A DNA stretch of 41,819 nucleotides from Bacteroidota bacterium (GTDB lineage Bacteria > Bacteroidota > Bacteroidia > Cytophagales > Cyclobacteriaceae): the NCBI GenBank assembly GCA_023417785.1, contig JAEZEH010000067.1, forward strand, positions 1 to 41,819, written 5' to 3'. Each line of letters begins with the position of its first letter. Positions within the stretch are counted from its first letter, which is position 1. The notes beneath the pieces were generated by a model. It saw only the letters and a program-made list of their open reading frames with translations. It did no database searches and was not told the origin of the DNA. The translations under genes and the position numbers were made by a program. Positions 16,551 to 25,478 of the stretch are shown here, in pieces.

Positions 16551-18032
16551 TCAAAATTCATTCTGAGGTAAATTCGAATTCAGGTCCCTTTCGCGTTGCG
16601 GAATTGGAAACAGGTAGTGCTTCGACTGTGGCGCAACGCCAGGCTTAGCCGCTGAGACAGCCTCTTCCAACTTACCGAACCTGACCAGATCGAACCAGCG
16701 ATGTCCTTCCGCTGCAAACTCAAGCTTGCGTTCCTCGAGCAAGGCATCGCGGAAAGCTTCTTTTTCGAGACCGCTGAGTTCTGCCAACCCTGCTCTCAAC
16801 CGAACTTCGTTCAATGCATCGTGCGCTCCGTCGGAATCGCCAAGTTCATTCAAAGCCTCCGCGTACATGAGCAACACATCGGCGAAGCGTATCACCGGAA
16901 AGTCGTTGTCAGCTGTTGTTGAAGTGGTGAGTTCTTCCGGGTCTGTTACATCCCAGTACTTCCGGAAGTAGTATCTGCTGAATGGCACATTGTATTCAAC
17001 GCCGTTCACCGTTTCATTAAAGGCATTGAAGACCGTCGCGTCTCTGCGTTCATCCTGAGGGAGGTAACTTTCCGCCAGTTCCTGCGTCGGCCCGGTCCAT
17101 CCCAACGTGTTAGACGTAACTCCTGCAGCGGTAAGCTCAGGTGGAAGGAGACGAACATGCATCTGCGATATCTCCCAAAAAATGATCTTGCCGTTGTTTG
17201 TACCAAATCCAACCGAAAATACAGCTTCCTTCAATCCACGGTTCGCTATCTTAAAGATGTCGGCGAAATTTTCAAAAAGTTCATATTGATTTGATGCAAT
17301 AACTTCTTCACACTTCTGCGCGGCGCCGTCGTAGTTACCACGGGTGAGATATACTTTTGCAAGCAGGGCTTTGGCAGCCCCGGCAGTTGCCTTCCCACGA
17401 CCTTCCGCTTGTTCCCAGGGAAGATTTTCGGCTGCCTGAAGATCAGCTATGATCTGGGTATAGATATCGTCGACAGACGACGCTCCGGGTGTAGCTGGTT
17501 CAACTTCATCAAGAAGTAACGGAATACTTCCAAACATCCTGACCATGTTGAAGTACAATAATCCGCGAAGGTACCTCGCCTCATTGACGAGTCGGTCTCG
17601 AGTCGTTACATTCATATCGATAGAAGGAATCCGCGCGATTGCGATGTTGGCCAGCGTGATGGCTTTGTAATGTTGCTTCCAGACTTCGTACAACATTCCA
17701 TTCTCAGGATTCCAGGAAAAAGTTGAGAGTTGATCCTGATCAGGCGCGCCGGCCTGAAGGTTGGTCATCTCATCCGAGGCAAGACCGGGAGCCACCCACG
17801 TGCCTCCGAAATAGACACCGGCGAAGGTATCACCACTTTGTCCGTTGAGGTGTGCGTATACTGCATTAACAGCAGAAACAGCAGCTTCCGCTGTCGTGTA
17901 GTAGTTTGATACGGCTATCCTGTCTTTTGGATCCTCTTCGAGAAAATCACTACAGGAAGGTAACAGAAGACCGAGGGCCACAATGGCTCCGCATAATTTT
18001 ATATTTTTCAGAATGTTCTTCATGATTTTCAA
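16551..18032 (-). CDS. SusD/RagB-family outer-membrane lipoprotein
   Basis: Surface glycan-binding lid of the SusCD import complex. The lipobox is LLPSC (C27), followed by the typical SDFLEEDPKD. The TPR-rich SusD fold shows as ARYLRGLLYFNMVRMFGSIPLLLDE, AKALLAKVYLTRGNYDGAAQKCEEV and the C-terminal ALNEVRLRAGL...LLEERKLEFAAEGHRWFDLVRFG...YLFPIPQRERDLN. All are family hallmarks, and the length of 493 aa is usual. It begins 3 bp after the SusC stop, so they are co-translated. The ligand is likely a mannose-containing oligosaccharide by context. ATG 18023 is an alternative start. Confidence 0.96.
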   Translation of the reverse strand: MKIMKNILKNIKLCGAIVALGLLLPSCSDFLEEDPKDRIAVSNYYTTAEAAVSAVNAVYAHLNGQSGDTFAGVYFGGTWVAPGLASDEMTNLQAGAPDQDQLSTFSWNPENGMLYEVWKQHYKAITLANIAIARIPSIDMNVTTRDRLVNEARYLRGLLYFNMVRMFGSIPLLLDEVEPATPGASSVDDIYTQIIADLQAAENLPWEQAEGRGKATAGAAKALLAKVYLTRGNYDGAAQKCEEVIASNQYELFENFADIFKIANRGLKEAVFSVGFGTNNGKIIFWEISQMHVRLLPPELTAAGVTSNTLGWTGPTQELAESYLPQDERRDATVFNAFNETVNGVEYNVPFSRYYFRKYWDVTDPEELTTSTTADNDFPVIRFADVLLMYAEALNELGDSDGAHDALNEVRLRAGLAELSGLEKEAFRDALLEERKLEFAAEGHRWFDLVRFGKLEEAVSAAKPGVAPQSKHYLFPIPQRERDLNSNLPQNEF

Positions 18033-18035
18033 GGT

Positions 18036-21000
18036 TTAGAAGCCCAGGTTAATTCCGAACGTGTATGTTTTGGTCAGCGGGTATCGACCCTGATCCACAC
18101 CAGGGTAGGCCGTAGACGTACCGTAACTGCTTCCCTCAGGATCATATCCTTTGTAGTCGGTGAGCGTCAGCAAATTCGTTGCGCTTGCGAAAATACGGCA
18201 ACTACGCATGCTGATATTTTGTAACACAGACGAAGGTAAATTGTACCCAAGGGTGACATTTTTTAAACGAACGTATGAGGCATCTTCGATAAACTTCGAC
18301 GACACGACACCAACATCGGTTGTTCTGCCGGCAAGTACACGCGGGAAGTCATTTGACGGGTTCTCCGGAGTCCAGCGGTTTCCCCAGGCTTCGGCCGACA
18401 CGTTGTGAATTGCCGTCATGTCTTCAAGAAACAATTGATTCAAATTGATCATATCATTTCCATGTGATGCCTGAATAAAAAAGCTAAGCGTCAAATTTTT
18501 GTATGAGAGATTGTTGTTCAATCCCCATGTAAAGTCGGGTAACGCGTTCCCGATGATAGTCCGGTCCTGTTCGTCTATAACACCGTCAGGCGTGACGTCC
18601 CTGTATTTTCTATCACCGGCACGGGCACGCCCCGCTCCTGATAACTGATTTGCAAACACAGCGCTTTCACTCGCTTCAGCGTCAGACTGAAATATGCCGT
18701 CGAACTCATACCCGTAGAACGTACCAACAGATTCACCCTCCCGCAAGATCAGACCCGACCCGAGTTGAACATCGTTTTCGGTTGCAAGCTTCGTAACTTT
18801 GTTCCTGACGAGTGAAAAGTTAAATGAAGTGTTCCATTGCAGCCCCCGGGCTGATGCCATGTTTATAGTACTTAGTTCAAGGTCGAATCCATGGTTCTCC
18901 ACATTACCGACGTTTAGAATGGTCTGCTCGAAGCCAGTCGTACTTGCGATAGGTGTCGAAAGCAACAGGTCGTACGTGAATTTCTGATAGTATTCTGCGG
19001 TGAGCTGAACGCGTCCGTCGAACAAGCCCGCGTCAAATCCGGCGTTTATCGTACGCGTTGTTTCCCACCTGAGGTCCGGATTGTTGTAGGTTTGAGGTTG
19101 ACTACTGGTATAAGAGATTACATTCGGCCCATTATTAAATACACCTTGTCCGTAGGACGCCACTAAGGGCAGGGATGCATACGGCCCGATTGCCTGATTC
19201 CCGATTATTCCAATGGATGCCTTAAGTTTCAGGTCAGACACGAAGGTCACGTTCTCCATAAAAGACTCCTGCGAAATTCGCCATGCGGCGGCCGCAGAAG
19301 GAAAGAATGAATACTTATTATCGGCAGAGAATTTCGACGATCCGTCTACCCTACCCGTGACGGTAAAAAGATATTTATCATTGAGTGAATATTGCGCCCG
19401 TCCCAGATATGAAATCATGCTCCAGCGCGACTCCCCGTTGGATGGGCTCTGAGGGTCAGAAGCCAGGCTCAAACGATGGTAGCCAAGTTGATCGCTGGTT
19501 CCGAAAGCGAGTGCACTAAGCGATTCATTTTCGAATTCCTGTGTTGTGAACCCAACTACCACATTCAACTGGTCATTTTCTCGCAGGCGTTTGTCGAAGT
19601 TCAACGTGTTTTCGTTCAGCCAGGTGAGCGCTTCGATGGTAGATATACCGGCGATACCCTGAACGCTTCTGGATGCTCTTAACCAGGATGGTTGAAAACT
19701 ACGATCACGTGATGTGACGGCATCAATACCGATCGAACTTCTGAAAACAAGGCCGTCAATAATTTTATATGTAGCATACATATTTCCGATCACACGGGAA
19801 CTGGTGCTGAGCACGTCTGTCCCCATCAGCTCGGCAACGGGGTTTGCAGCAACCGTTCCGACCATCACAGGTCCACCGCCGATTACGTTTTCATACGTGT
19901 AGCCACCGCGTTCATTCGGGTCGAATACGGGCAGGATCGGGTTCATTGTCAGCGCGGCACCGACCACGCCGGGGGAAATAAATTGTAATCCGGTATTTGC
20001 CGTAGTTCCGGATGTCTTTGCCAGCGCGAGATTGGTACCCACGCTGATCCGGTTAGTTAATTGTGAATTTATGTTAGATCGAAACGAATATCTCTTGAAA
20101 CCGGTATTTATAACAACACCGTCCTGATCGAAAAGGCCTCCTGAGATAGCATATTGCGTCTTCTCTGTACCCCCGGAGAACGACAACTGGTAACTTTGTA
20201 TCGGAGCAACTCTGAAAATTTCCTCCTGCCAGTCCGTTCCTTGTCCGAGGTTTTCCGGGTTCACATAGGCGGGGAGTTGTCCGGCATTCGCGCGGGCCTC
20301 ATTAACAAAAGAGGCAAATTGAGAGGCATTGAGAAGGTCGAGCTTTTTCGAGACTTCCTGAACGCCGTAATAGGATTCGAAATCAATGGTTGACGTGCCC
20401 TGCTTACCTCGTTTTGTAGTGATCAGGATAACACCGTTGGCACCGCGTGAGCCGTAGATCGCCGTGGCTGACGCATCTTTCAAAATCTCTATGGATTCAA
20501 TGTCATTAGGGTTTAGCGCGGACAGAGGGCCAATCCGGGGACCAGAAGTTCCGCCAGCTGTCACATCACCGGCGCTGCTGTTTATCAGCATTCCGTCAAT
20601 AACGTAGAGCGGTTCATTTCCCGCTGTTATAGAACTTATCCCCCTGATTCGGATAGAAGCTTCGGCTCCCGGTTGCCCGGATGTATGCGACACCTGCACT
20701 CCCGCGGCTCTTCCCTGCAGCGCCTGGTCAAACGAAGTTGCCGGCACAGCGCGCAATTCATTTGCTTTTACCGACGATACCGAACCAGTCAGATCTGATT
20801 TTCGAACCTCTCCATATCCGATAACTACTACTTCTGACAGACTTTCAACAGTCGGTTCAAGTACAACATCTATTACAGAGCGGCTACCCACGGAAATTTC
20901 CTGCTCAGCATATCCAATGAATGAAAATACAAGTATCGCATTATCATTTGGAACGCTCAGGCTATACGCGCCTGAAACATCGGTGACCGTACCAATAGTT

Positions 21001-21179
21001 GTTCCTTTAATAACAATGTTTACCCCGGGCAAATCTTCGTTATCGGTCGTGGTAACTTTCCCGGTGACGACACGCTGTTGCAAAGCGGAGACAGGCGTCA
21101 GATCATCCGCTGCCATGGCGTGACTAACCATGATACTCAGAAGCATCAGCCATGAGAAGCCGTGTAGTTTTCTGATCAT
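18036..21179 (-). CDS. SusC/RagA-family TonB-dependent transporter
   Basis: Outer-membrane barrel that pulls oligosaccharides into the periplasm using TonB energy. Order: signal peptide (about 1-23, ending HAMAAD), carboxypeptidase-D-like domain (about 37-108, VVTGKVTTTDNEDLPGVNIV), TonB box region SLSEVVVIGYG (113-123), plug domain (about 125-240, including ALQGRAAGVQV, LYVIDGMLI and SATAIYGSRGANGVILITTKRG), then the beta-barrel ending in the terminal Phe of YTFGINLGF. The length of 1047 aa is typical. Its promoter region carries two palindromic elements described separately. It heads the downstream part of the PUL operon. Confidence 0.97.
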   Translation of the reverse strand: MIRKLHGFSWLMLLSIMVSHAMAADDLTPVSALQQRVVTGKVTTTDNEDLPGVNIVIKGTTIGTVTDVSGAYSLSVPNDNAILVFSFIGYAEQEISVGSRSVIDVVLEPTVESLSEVVVIGYGEVRKSDLTGSVSSVKANELRAVPATSFDQALQGRAAGVQVSHTSGQPGAEASIRIRGISSITAGNEPLYVIDGMLINSSAGDVTAGGTSGPRIGPLSALNPNDIESIEILKDASATAIYGSRGANGVILITTKRGKQGTSTIDFESYYGVQEVSKKLDLLNASQFASFVNEARANAGQLPAYVNPENLGQGTDWQEEIFRVAPIQSYQLSFSGGTEKTQYAISGGLFDQDGVVINTGFKRYSFRSNINSQLTNRISVGTNLALAKTSGTTANTGLQFISPGVVGAALTMNPILPVFDPNERGGYTYENVIGGGPVMVGTVAANPVAELMGTDVLSTSSRVIGNMYATYKIIDGLVFRSSIGIDAVTSRDRSFQPSWLRASRSVQGIAGISTIEALTWLNENTLNFDKRLRENDQLNVVVGFTTQEFENESLSALAFGTSDQLGYHRLSLASDPQSPSNGESRWSMISYLGRAQYSLNDKYLFTVTGRVDGSSKFSADNKYSFFPSAAAAWRISQESFMENVTFVSDLKLKASIGIIGNQAIGPYASLPLVASYGQGVFNNGPNVISYTSSQPQTYNNPDLRWETTRTINAGFDAGLFDGRVQLTAEYYQKFTYDLLLSTPIASTTGFEQTILNVGNVENHGFDLELSTINMASARGLQWNTSFNFSLVRNKVTKLATENDVQLGSGLILREGESVGTFYGYEFDGIFQSDAEASESAVFANQLSGAGRARAGDRKYRDVTPDGVIDEQDRTIIGNALPDFTWGLNNNLSYKNLTLSFFIQASHGNDMINLNQLFLEDMTAIHNVSAEAWGNRWTPENPSNDFPRVLAGRTTDVGVVSSKFIEDASYVRLKNVTLGYNLPSSVLQNISMRSCRIFASATNLLTLTDYKGYDPEGSSYGTSTAYPGVDQGRYPLTKTYTFGINLGF

Positions 21180-21210
21180 AAATTATAAATGTTTAGGTTG
21201 ATTCTCTTGC

Positions 21211-21232
21211 TATGTATGAACATATGGACAAA
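21211..21232 (-). promoter_or_regulatory. repeated 22-bp operator candidate, copy 1 (susC)
   Basis: The plus strand reads TATG followed by TGAACATATGGACA (overlapping) and AA. The same 22-bp element, with only two A/G exchanges, recurs at 25457-25478. It can be read as an imperfect dyad TGnnCATATGnnCA or as tandem TATGRACA repeats. It lies 32-53 bp upstream of the susC ATG, and its edge overlaps a TACTTTG that may serve as the -7 promoter element, a position suited to repression. The GntR regulator of the locus is the candidate binder. Confidence 0.65.
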
Positions 21233-21255
21233 GTAAAGATCGACAAATTATTGAT

Positions 21256-21275
21256 TTCCGGAAACGTTTTCGGAA
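21256..21275. promoter_or_regulatory. 20-bp near-perfect palindrome upstream of susC
   Basis: TTCCGGAAACGTTTTCGGAA differs from its own reverse complement at only two positions. Its AAACGTTT centre is typical of LacI-family operators. It lies 77-96 bp upstream of the susC ATG, beyond the repeated 22-bp site. No LacI-family gene is in the window, so the binder would be encoded elsewhere. Confidence 0.5.
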
Positions 21276-21310
21276 GTTTTTTCACCGCTTTGCAAAAGTT
21301 CTTTTAACCA

Positions 21311-22711
21311 TTACAAAACAACGATCCTGCGAACCTGACGTGGGCCGTCCTGGTCTATTAATGACAGGAAATAGACCCCGGGCTGATCGATCGTAATAGT
21401 AAATTTATCCTGTCGGGTTACGAAACGATTCACCGACTGGCCCATCGAAGTCACCACTTCTATCGTTCGCTGTCGTGGTGGTCCATCCACTTCAACGAGC
21501 ACCTCCCCTTCGGAAGGATTCGGAAACACACGCCACCCAGGCTCTCCGGCATCGCCGACACTTGTGATGGGCGGTTCCGCCGGATAGACAGGGTCCGGTA
21601 CATTCAATTCGGGATCGATATAGTCAAGCGGCACCCGAATGAACTTAGGCCGATACAGGTCCGCATTATATCGGTCCGTGAAAGGCGACTCACAATAATT
21701 CGTGCATACGCGGTTCACATTGTATGAAATCAGTAATTCGTTATTGCGTATGAATTGAGGATGCGCAGTCGCATTATACGTGATCATGTATTCACCGCGG
21801 TACTTGTCTTCAATCGTGTACAGCAACTTCTTATTTGTAAAAGGACCTTCGGGGTTTTCGCTCTCCCATGAATATATGTCGCGTCCTAACCCACATGTGA
21901 GAAATCCTATATCCTGCGAAATCATATAATACTTATCCTGCAGTTTGATCACGCTAAAACTTGGTGAAACGTAATCGCTGGTCGTGCCCATTAATTGTGT
22001 GGAAGTATTTACGTCAGCTATCCAGTTGCTCCCGTCAAAAAATTCCCAGTTTGTAAACACATCGGCACCGAGAGGAATGCGGGCTACATAAGGACGAAAG
22101 ATTATCCAATCCTGCTTCATCCCGTAGAAGTATACATAGCTTCTTGCCGAATCCACAACGACAGCATTCCCGAATTCATATTCGTCAGGAATAGGAAGCT
22201 TCTCCAGTTTCTTTATCGCAGACGCATCGGAAATATTCTTCGTATAAATTTTGGAAGCATAGTTACCTGTGTGCGACATTTCAGCTCCTTCATACAGCTG
22301 CCAAAATACAACAGCAGTATCTCCGGTGGCATATCCATGACCCGGCCAGAAATAACGGTTATCGTTAACGGCAATCTTCACAGGGGTTCTGTTTACGCCG
22401 GTCTGTGTATTGTCAAGGATCGTGACGAGTTCGGCGGGCTGCGTGTTGTCCTGAACAAGTATCGTGTTGCGTACCTGAAAAAGGCACGGGAGGGTTGTGT
22501 CTGCCGCATTGAGTCCATCGATGTGGCTGTCGCCCATTAACCACAACGACTTCCCTTCCGGCAGCGCCACGGAAATGGTACCGTCTGAGGCCACCCAACC
22601 GCTCGTTTTCCGGAAGTACTCCGTGAAAGCCTCGTCCTTGTAAGCCGGTGATTGTGCAGTAGCTGCGAGACCATTGAACACGACCAGTAACAGAATTAAA
22701 AGCTTCTTCAT
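21311..22711 (-). CDS. T9SS-secreted DUF5005/DUF4185-like beta-propeller protein
   Basis: Secreted protein of 466 aa from the ATG at 22711, which gives a clean signal peptide MKKLLILLLVVFNGLAATAQ. An upstream in-frame start would overlap the GH92 gene without adding homology. The body shows propeller motifs SGWVASDGTISVALPEGKSLWLMGDSH (cited in part: GW.ASDG, LMGDSH), FFDGSNW, YNATAHP...LLISYNVN and LYRPKFIRV, each mirrored in the lipoprotein at 14450-15652. The last ~75 residues (VFPNPSEGEV ... GVYFLSLIDQDGPRQVRRIVVL) are a type A T9SS sorting domain, so it crosses the outer membrane. It lies 8 bp after the GH92 gene. It may be a glycosidase; the substrate is unknown. Confidence 0.78.
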   Translation of the reverse strand: MKKLLILLLVVFNGLAATAQSPAYKDEAFTEYFRKTSGWVASDGTISVALPEGKSLWLMGDSHIDGLNAADTTLPCLFQVRNTILVQDNTQPAELVTILDNTQTGVNRTPVKIAVNDNRYFWPGHGYATGDTAVVFWQLYEGAEMSHTGNYASKIYTKNISDASAIKKLEKLPIPDEYEFGNAVVVDSARSYVYFYGMKQDWIIFRPYVARIPLGADVFTNWEFFDGSNWIADVNTSTQLMGTTSDYVSPSFSVIKLQDKYYMISQDIGFLTCGLGRDIYSWESENPEGPFTNKKLLYTIEDKYRGEYMITYNATAHPQFIRNNELLISYNVNRVCTNYCESPFTDRYNADLYRPKFIRVPLDYIDPELNVPDPVYPAEPPITSVGDAGEPGWRVFPNPSEGEVLVEVDGPPRQRTIEVVTSMGQSVNRFVTRQDKFTITIDQPGVYFLSLIDQDGPRQVRRIVVL

Positions 22712-22719
22712 GATTCCAA

Positions 22720-25413
22720 TTACTTTTTTGTTCCCCATTGTGTAGACGGCTTATCGCCAAGCCAAAGCTGAAGTTCTCCGCCAGCCGCATAGTCCGCGTG
22801 CGGAAACCAAAATGTCTGATGTTCCTTTCCGTTAAGCGACGCTTTCTGGATGTAGACGTTTTCGTCGGAGTTGTTGTGTGTAGTTATCGTAAAGGTTTCT
22901 CCGTTGTAGTATTTGGAATCCAACTGGATGACTACCTTATCGAATATCGGACTTGTTATCTCGTAGGCAGGCGATGCCGACGTATTGCCATTAAGACTGA
23001 ATAATCCAATCGCCATCAGCGCGCTGGTTCCGCCCATCTGTCCCTGGTCTTCATCGTGTCCGCCATAGCCGAGATCAGGAGTGGTGCCACCATATGCCTG
23101 TTCTTTCACTCTGCGGACCCAGTATTGTGTTAACCATGGTTTTCCTGCGTGGCTGAATACGTGCGCATTCGAGCATCCCGGTTGATTTGCATAGCTCACG
23201 TAACCGTCGTTGTATGCAAACACAAAATCGCTTGCACTGGCTTGTTCGAAAGCGAAATTTAGTTTCGCGCAAAGTGAATCATTACCACCCATAAGCCGCG
23301 CCAATTCGGGGATCCCGTGCGATAACCCAAAGGTACCCTGCCACGCATTGGCTTCCACCCATCCTTCGCCACTGAGTGGATCATTATGTAGGAAGTTGCC
23401 TTTGCCGTCGAGCGGGAACAATAACTTCCACTCAGGATTGAAACACTTCGTCCAGCCTTGCGACCGTTTCAGGAAAAAGTTTTGGTCCTTTTTCCGGCCA
23501 AGTTTGCCTGCCATTTGAGAAATAGCCCAGTCCTGCAACGCGGCCTCTACTGTAATTCCGGCGTTGTTTTTCCAATACCCGTTCCGGGTATAAAAATTAA
23601 TATCTTCCGAACTCCCCAGCATTCCGCCCGGCAGGTGATTTCGCTTCACGACTTCGAATGCATGGCTGGCATCTACCTTGGTAAGCATGCCTTTCATATA
23701 AGAACTTATTACAAGCATGCTGGCGGGACAACTGGTCATGATATACGAATATCCGCCACCACTTGGTCCGCGCGGAAGCAGATTTCCGTTATCGGCATAT
23801 TGAATGAGGGAAGCAGAAATTTCATCCTGAACGGATGGCCAGGCCAGTCCCCATAGTACATTAAGATTCCATTGTGAAAGCCAGAATGCATCTGAGTTGT
23901 ACATGTTGTACTTAAGATTGCCGTTGGCATCCTTCGGTAATGTGCGAATTTTAAATTCAGCGTCAGTAAACGTACCGTGACGTCTTCCGGAAGTACGATC
24001 AGGGTAATCGCCCGAAACATCATTGATCTTGTGTCGTCCCATAAGCACATGCCACAGGTCGGTATAGAATTTCACGCGCTGATCCGTCCGTCCACCTTCC
24101 ACATGAATCTTACCCAGCCATTCATTCCAGATGTCCCGTGAATCCTGTCGTACCTGATCAAAATCCCACGTCACACATTCCGCGGCAAGATTCCTGCGTG
24201 CATTCTCAATACTCGTGTAGGATATTCCTATTTTCATTTGCAGTGTTTCCCCTGCCTTCACATCATAAATGGCCGAAACGCCGGCGCTGTCGCCTTCAAC
24301 AGACGATATATTATTCAGATGCTGTTGCCCTTTCCATGCCTTTAGTTCGTTGAACGGTTTGTCGAATTGTATAACAAAGAATACTTTGACATCATCGGGG
24401 CCGCCCCAGAAGCGCTTGATGGTGCTTACAGATCCTTCCAGTTCCTGATCATTAACCTTATTTACCTTCGCGTCGACCATCGTAGTGCTGCCGAGGTATC
24501 CGCCAAGATTAGTGAGGATCTGGGTTCGCATATCTTCAGTAAAACGATAGCGATAAAAGCTTACCCGGTCCGTTGAGGTGAGTTCAACCCACGTTTTCGG
24601 ATCCTGCAAATAGATGCGTTGATATCCGGGCTGTGCTATTTCTTCGTCGTGCGAGAAACGTGACTTCCAGGCATCCTCACCGAATGACGGATTTACTGCC
24701 ATGGAAGCCGGCATTACCTCGATACCCGATAACATCCAGCAATGAATTTGTCCAAATCCAAGAATGTGTTTCTCATTATAATTGTATCCCCCGCCGTTCT
24801 GATTTTTATTTCTCGTATGCGGAGCGGCGCCTATCATCCCGAAAGGGCGGTTCCCGGTTACGAAAAAGAAATAGCGACCACGATTTGTTTCGATGTACGG
24901 ATCAACCATCGACACGTAATCATTGAACTCCTCAAAAGCAGGAAAGACTTCAATTTCAGACAGACCTAATTCGCTACCCGTGCCATCCGTGGCTTCGAAC
25001 CGGATCCACTCAACTGATTTTGGTTCAAAATTCACAGCCTTACCTTCACCGTTGTTTGGAATTTGATTGACATAAATGGTTGTACCATCGCTGAAAATCA
25101 ATCGTCCCCCGGCAATGTGCTCCTTAAGCGATGGCCGATCAAAAAGTACAACACGGTTAATGGTATAAGCTTTGTCCCAACGAAGTTCGATCCAGGGAAA
25201 ACGGATATAACCCCAGTCAGTCGTTACACCTTCGCACGCCCATTCACCAATTCCGTCGAGGCGGATTAAACCATCAACGGCATACCTGGCAGCAAAATCG
25301 TCGCTGCTGATGGAAGATGCTGAAACTTTAGCTTTTGGAGCAATGTTGTCCGGCCCGCTGACTGCGTTAGTCCAGACAAATAAAAAGGGAATGCAGAATG
25401 CAAGAATTCTCAT
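22720..25413 (-). CDS. GH92 alpha-mannosidase with N-terminal discoidin-like domain
   Basis: Calcium-dependent exo-alpha-mannosidase family protein of 897 aa. The signal peptide starts at ATG 25413 (MRILAFCIPFLFVWTNAVSG); an in-frame TTG at 25440 is less likely. Residues about 25-145 resemble an F5/8-type C/CBM32-like domain. The GH92 body shows NRPFGMIGAAPHTR, GGGYNYNEKHILGFGQIH, RFSHDEEIAQPGYQRIYL, the acid-bearing VEANAWQ (E687), HAGKPWLTQYWVRRV, and GHDEDQGQM (D787-E788-D789), corresponding to the family's GNEDCGQM. The last ends with DKVVIQLD...YIQKASLNGK. One extra residue sits in the GN-E-D loop, and a Gly-Gly follows where Ser-Ala-Trp is usual. It suggests that the targeted glycan contains alpha-mannose. 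Confidence 0.92.
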   Translation of the reverse strand: MRILAFCIPFLFVWTNAVSGPDNIAPKAKVSASSISSDDFAARYAVDGLIRLDGIGEWACEGVTTDWGYIRFPWIELRWDKAYTINRVVLFDRPSLKEHIAGGRLIFSDGTTIYVNQIPNNGEGKAVNFEPKSVEWIRFEATDGTGSELGLSEIEVFPAFEEFNDYVSMVDPYIETNRGRYFFFVTGNRPFGMIGAAPHTRNKNQNGGGYNYNEKHILGFGQIHCWMLSGIEVMPASMAVNPSFGEDAWKSRFSHDEEIAQPGYQRIYLQDPKTWVELTSTDRVSFYRYRFTEDMRTQILTNLGGYLGSTTMVDAKVNKVNDQELEGSVSTIKRFWGGPDDVKVFFVIQFDKPFNELKAWKGQQHLNNISSVEGDSAGVSAIYDVKAGETLQMKIGISYTSIENARRNLAAECVTWDFDQVRQDSRDIWNEWLGKIHVEGGRTDQRVKFYTDLWHVLMGRHKINDVSGDYPDRTSGRRHGTFTDAEFKIRTLPKDANGNLKYNMYNSDAFWLSQWNLNVLWGLAWPSVQDEISASLIQYADNGNLLPRGPSGGGYSYIMTSCPASMLVISSYMKGMLTKVDASHAFEVVKRNHLPGGMLGSSEDINFYTRNGYWKNNAGITVEAALQDWAISQMAGKLGRKKDQNFFLKRSQGWTKCFNPEWKLLFPLDGKGNFLHNDPLSGEGWVEANAWQGTFGLSHGIPELARLMGGNDSLCAKLNFAFEQASASDFVFAYNDGYVSYANQPGCSNAHVFSHAGKPWLTQYWVRRVKEQAYGGTTPDLGYGGHDEDQGQMGGTSALMAIGLFSLNGNTSASPAYEITSPIFDKVVIQLDSKYYNGETFTITTHNNSDENVYIQKASLNGKEHQTFWFPHADYAAGGELQLWLGDKPSTQWGTKK

Positions 25414-25437
25414 TAATAAGGCAGGTTTACAGCGGTT

Positions 25438-25447
25438 CAAACGTTTG
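25438..25447. promoter_or_regulatory. CAAACGTTTG palindrome upstream of GH92
   Basis: A perfect 10-bp palindrome with the same AAACGTTT core as the 20-bp palindrome upstream of susC. Here it lies between the 22-bp operator candidate and the GH92 ATG, whereas upstream of susC it lies on the far side, so spacing is not conserved. It may be a LacI-type half or minimal site. Confidence 0.35.
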
Positions 25448-25456
25448 CTAAGATAG

Positions 25457-25478
25457 TATGTATGGACATATGAACAAA
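25457..25478 (-). promoter_or_regulatory. repeated 22-bp operator candidate, copy 2 (GH92)
   Basis: The core reads TGGACATATGAACA (25463-25476), preceded by TATGTA and followed by AA. It is 20/22 identical to the site at 21211-21232, with the two differing purines swapped between the two half-positions. It lies 44-65 bp upstream of the GH92 ATG. A TTCGTTTG, close to the -7 consensus on the minus strand, overlaps its edge, as at susC. The remaining ~250 bp to the GH5 stop (25731) show no gene. Confidence 0.65.

Noticed and set aside
22711..22738. Overlap of the T9SS protein gene with the GH92 gene
   Set aside because: It arises only from an upstream in-frame start; the ATG at 22711 gives a proper signal peptide and no overlap.
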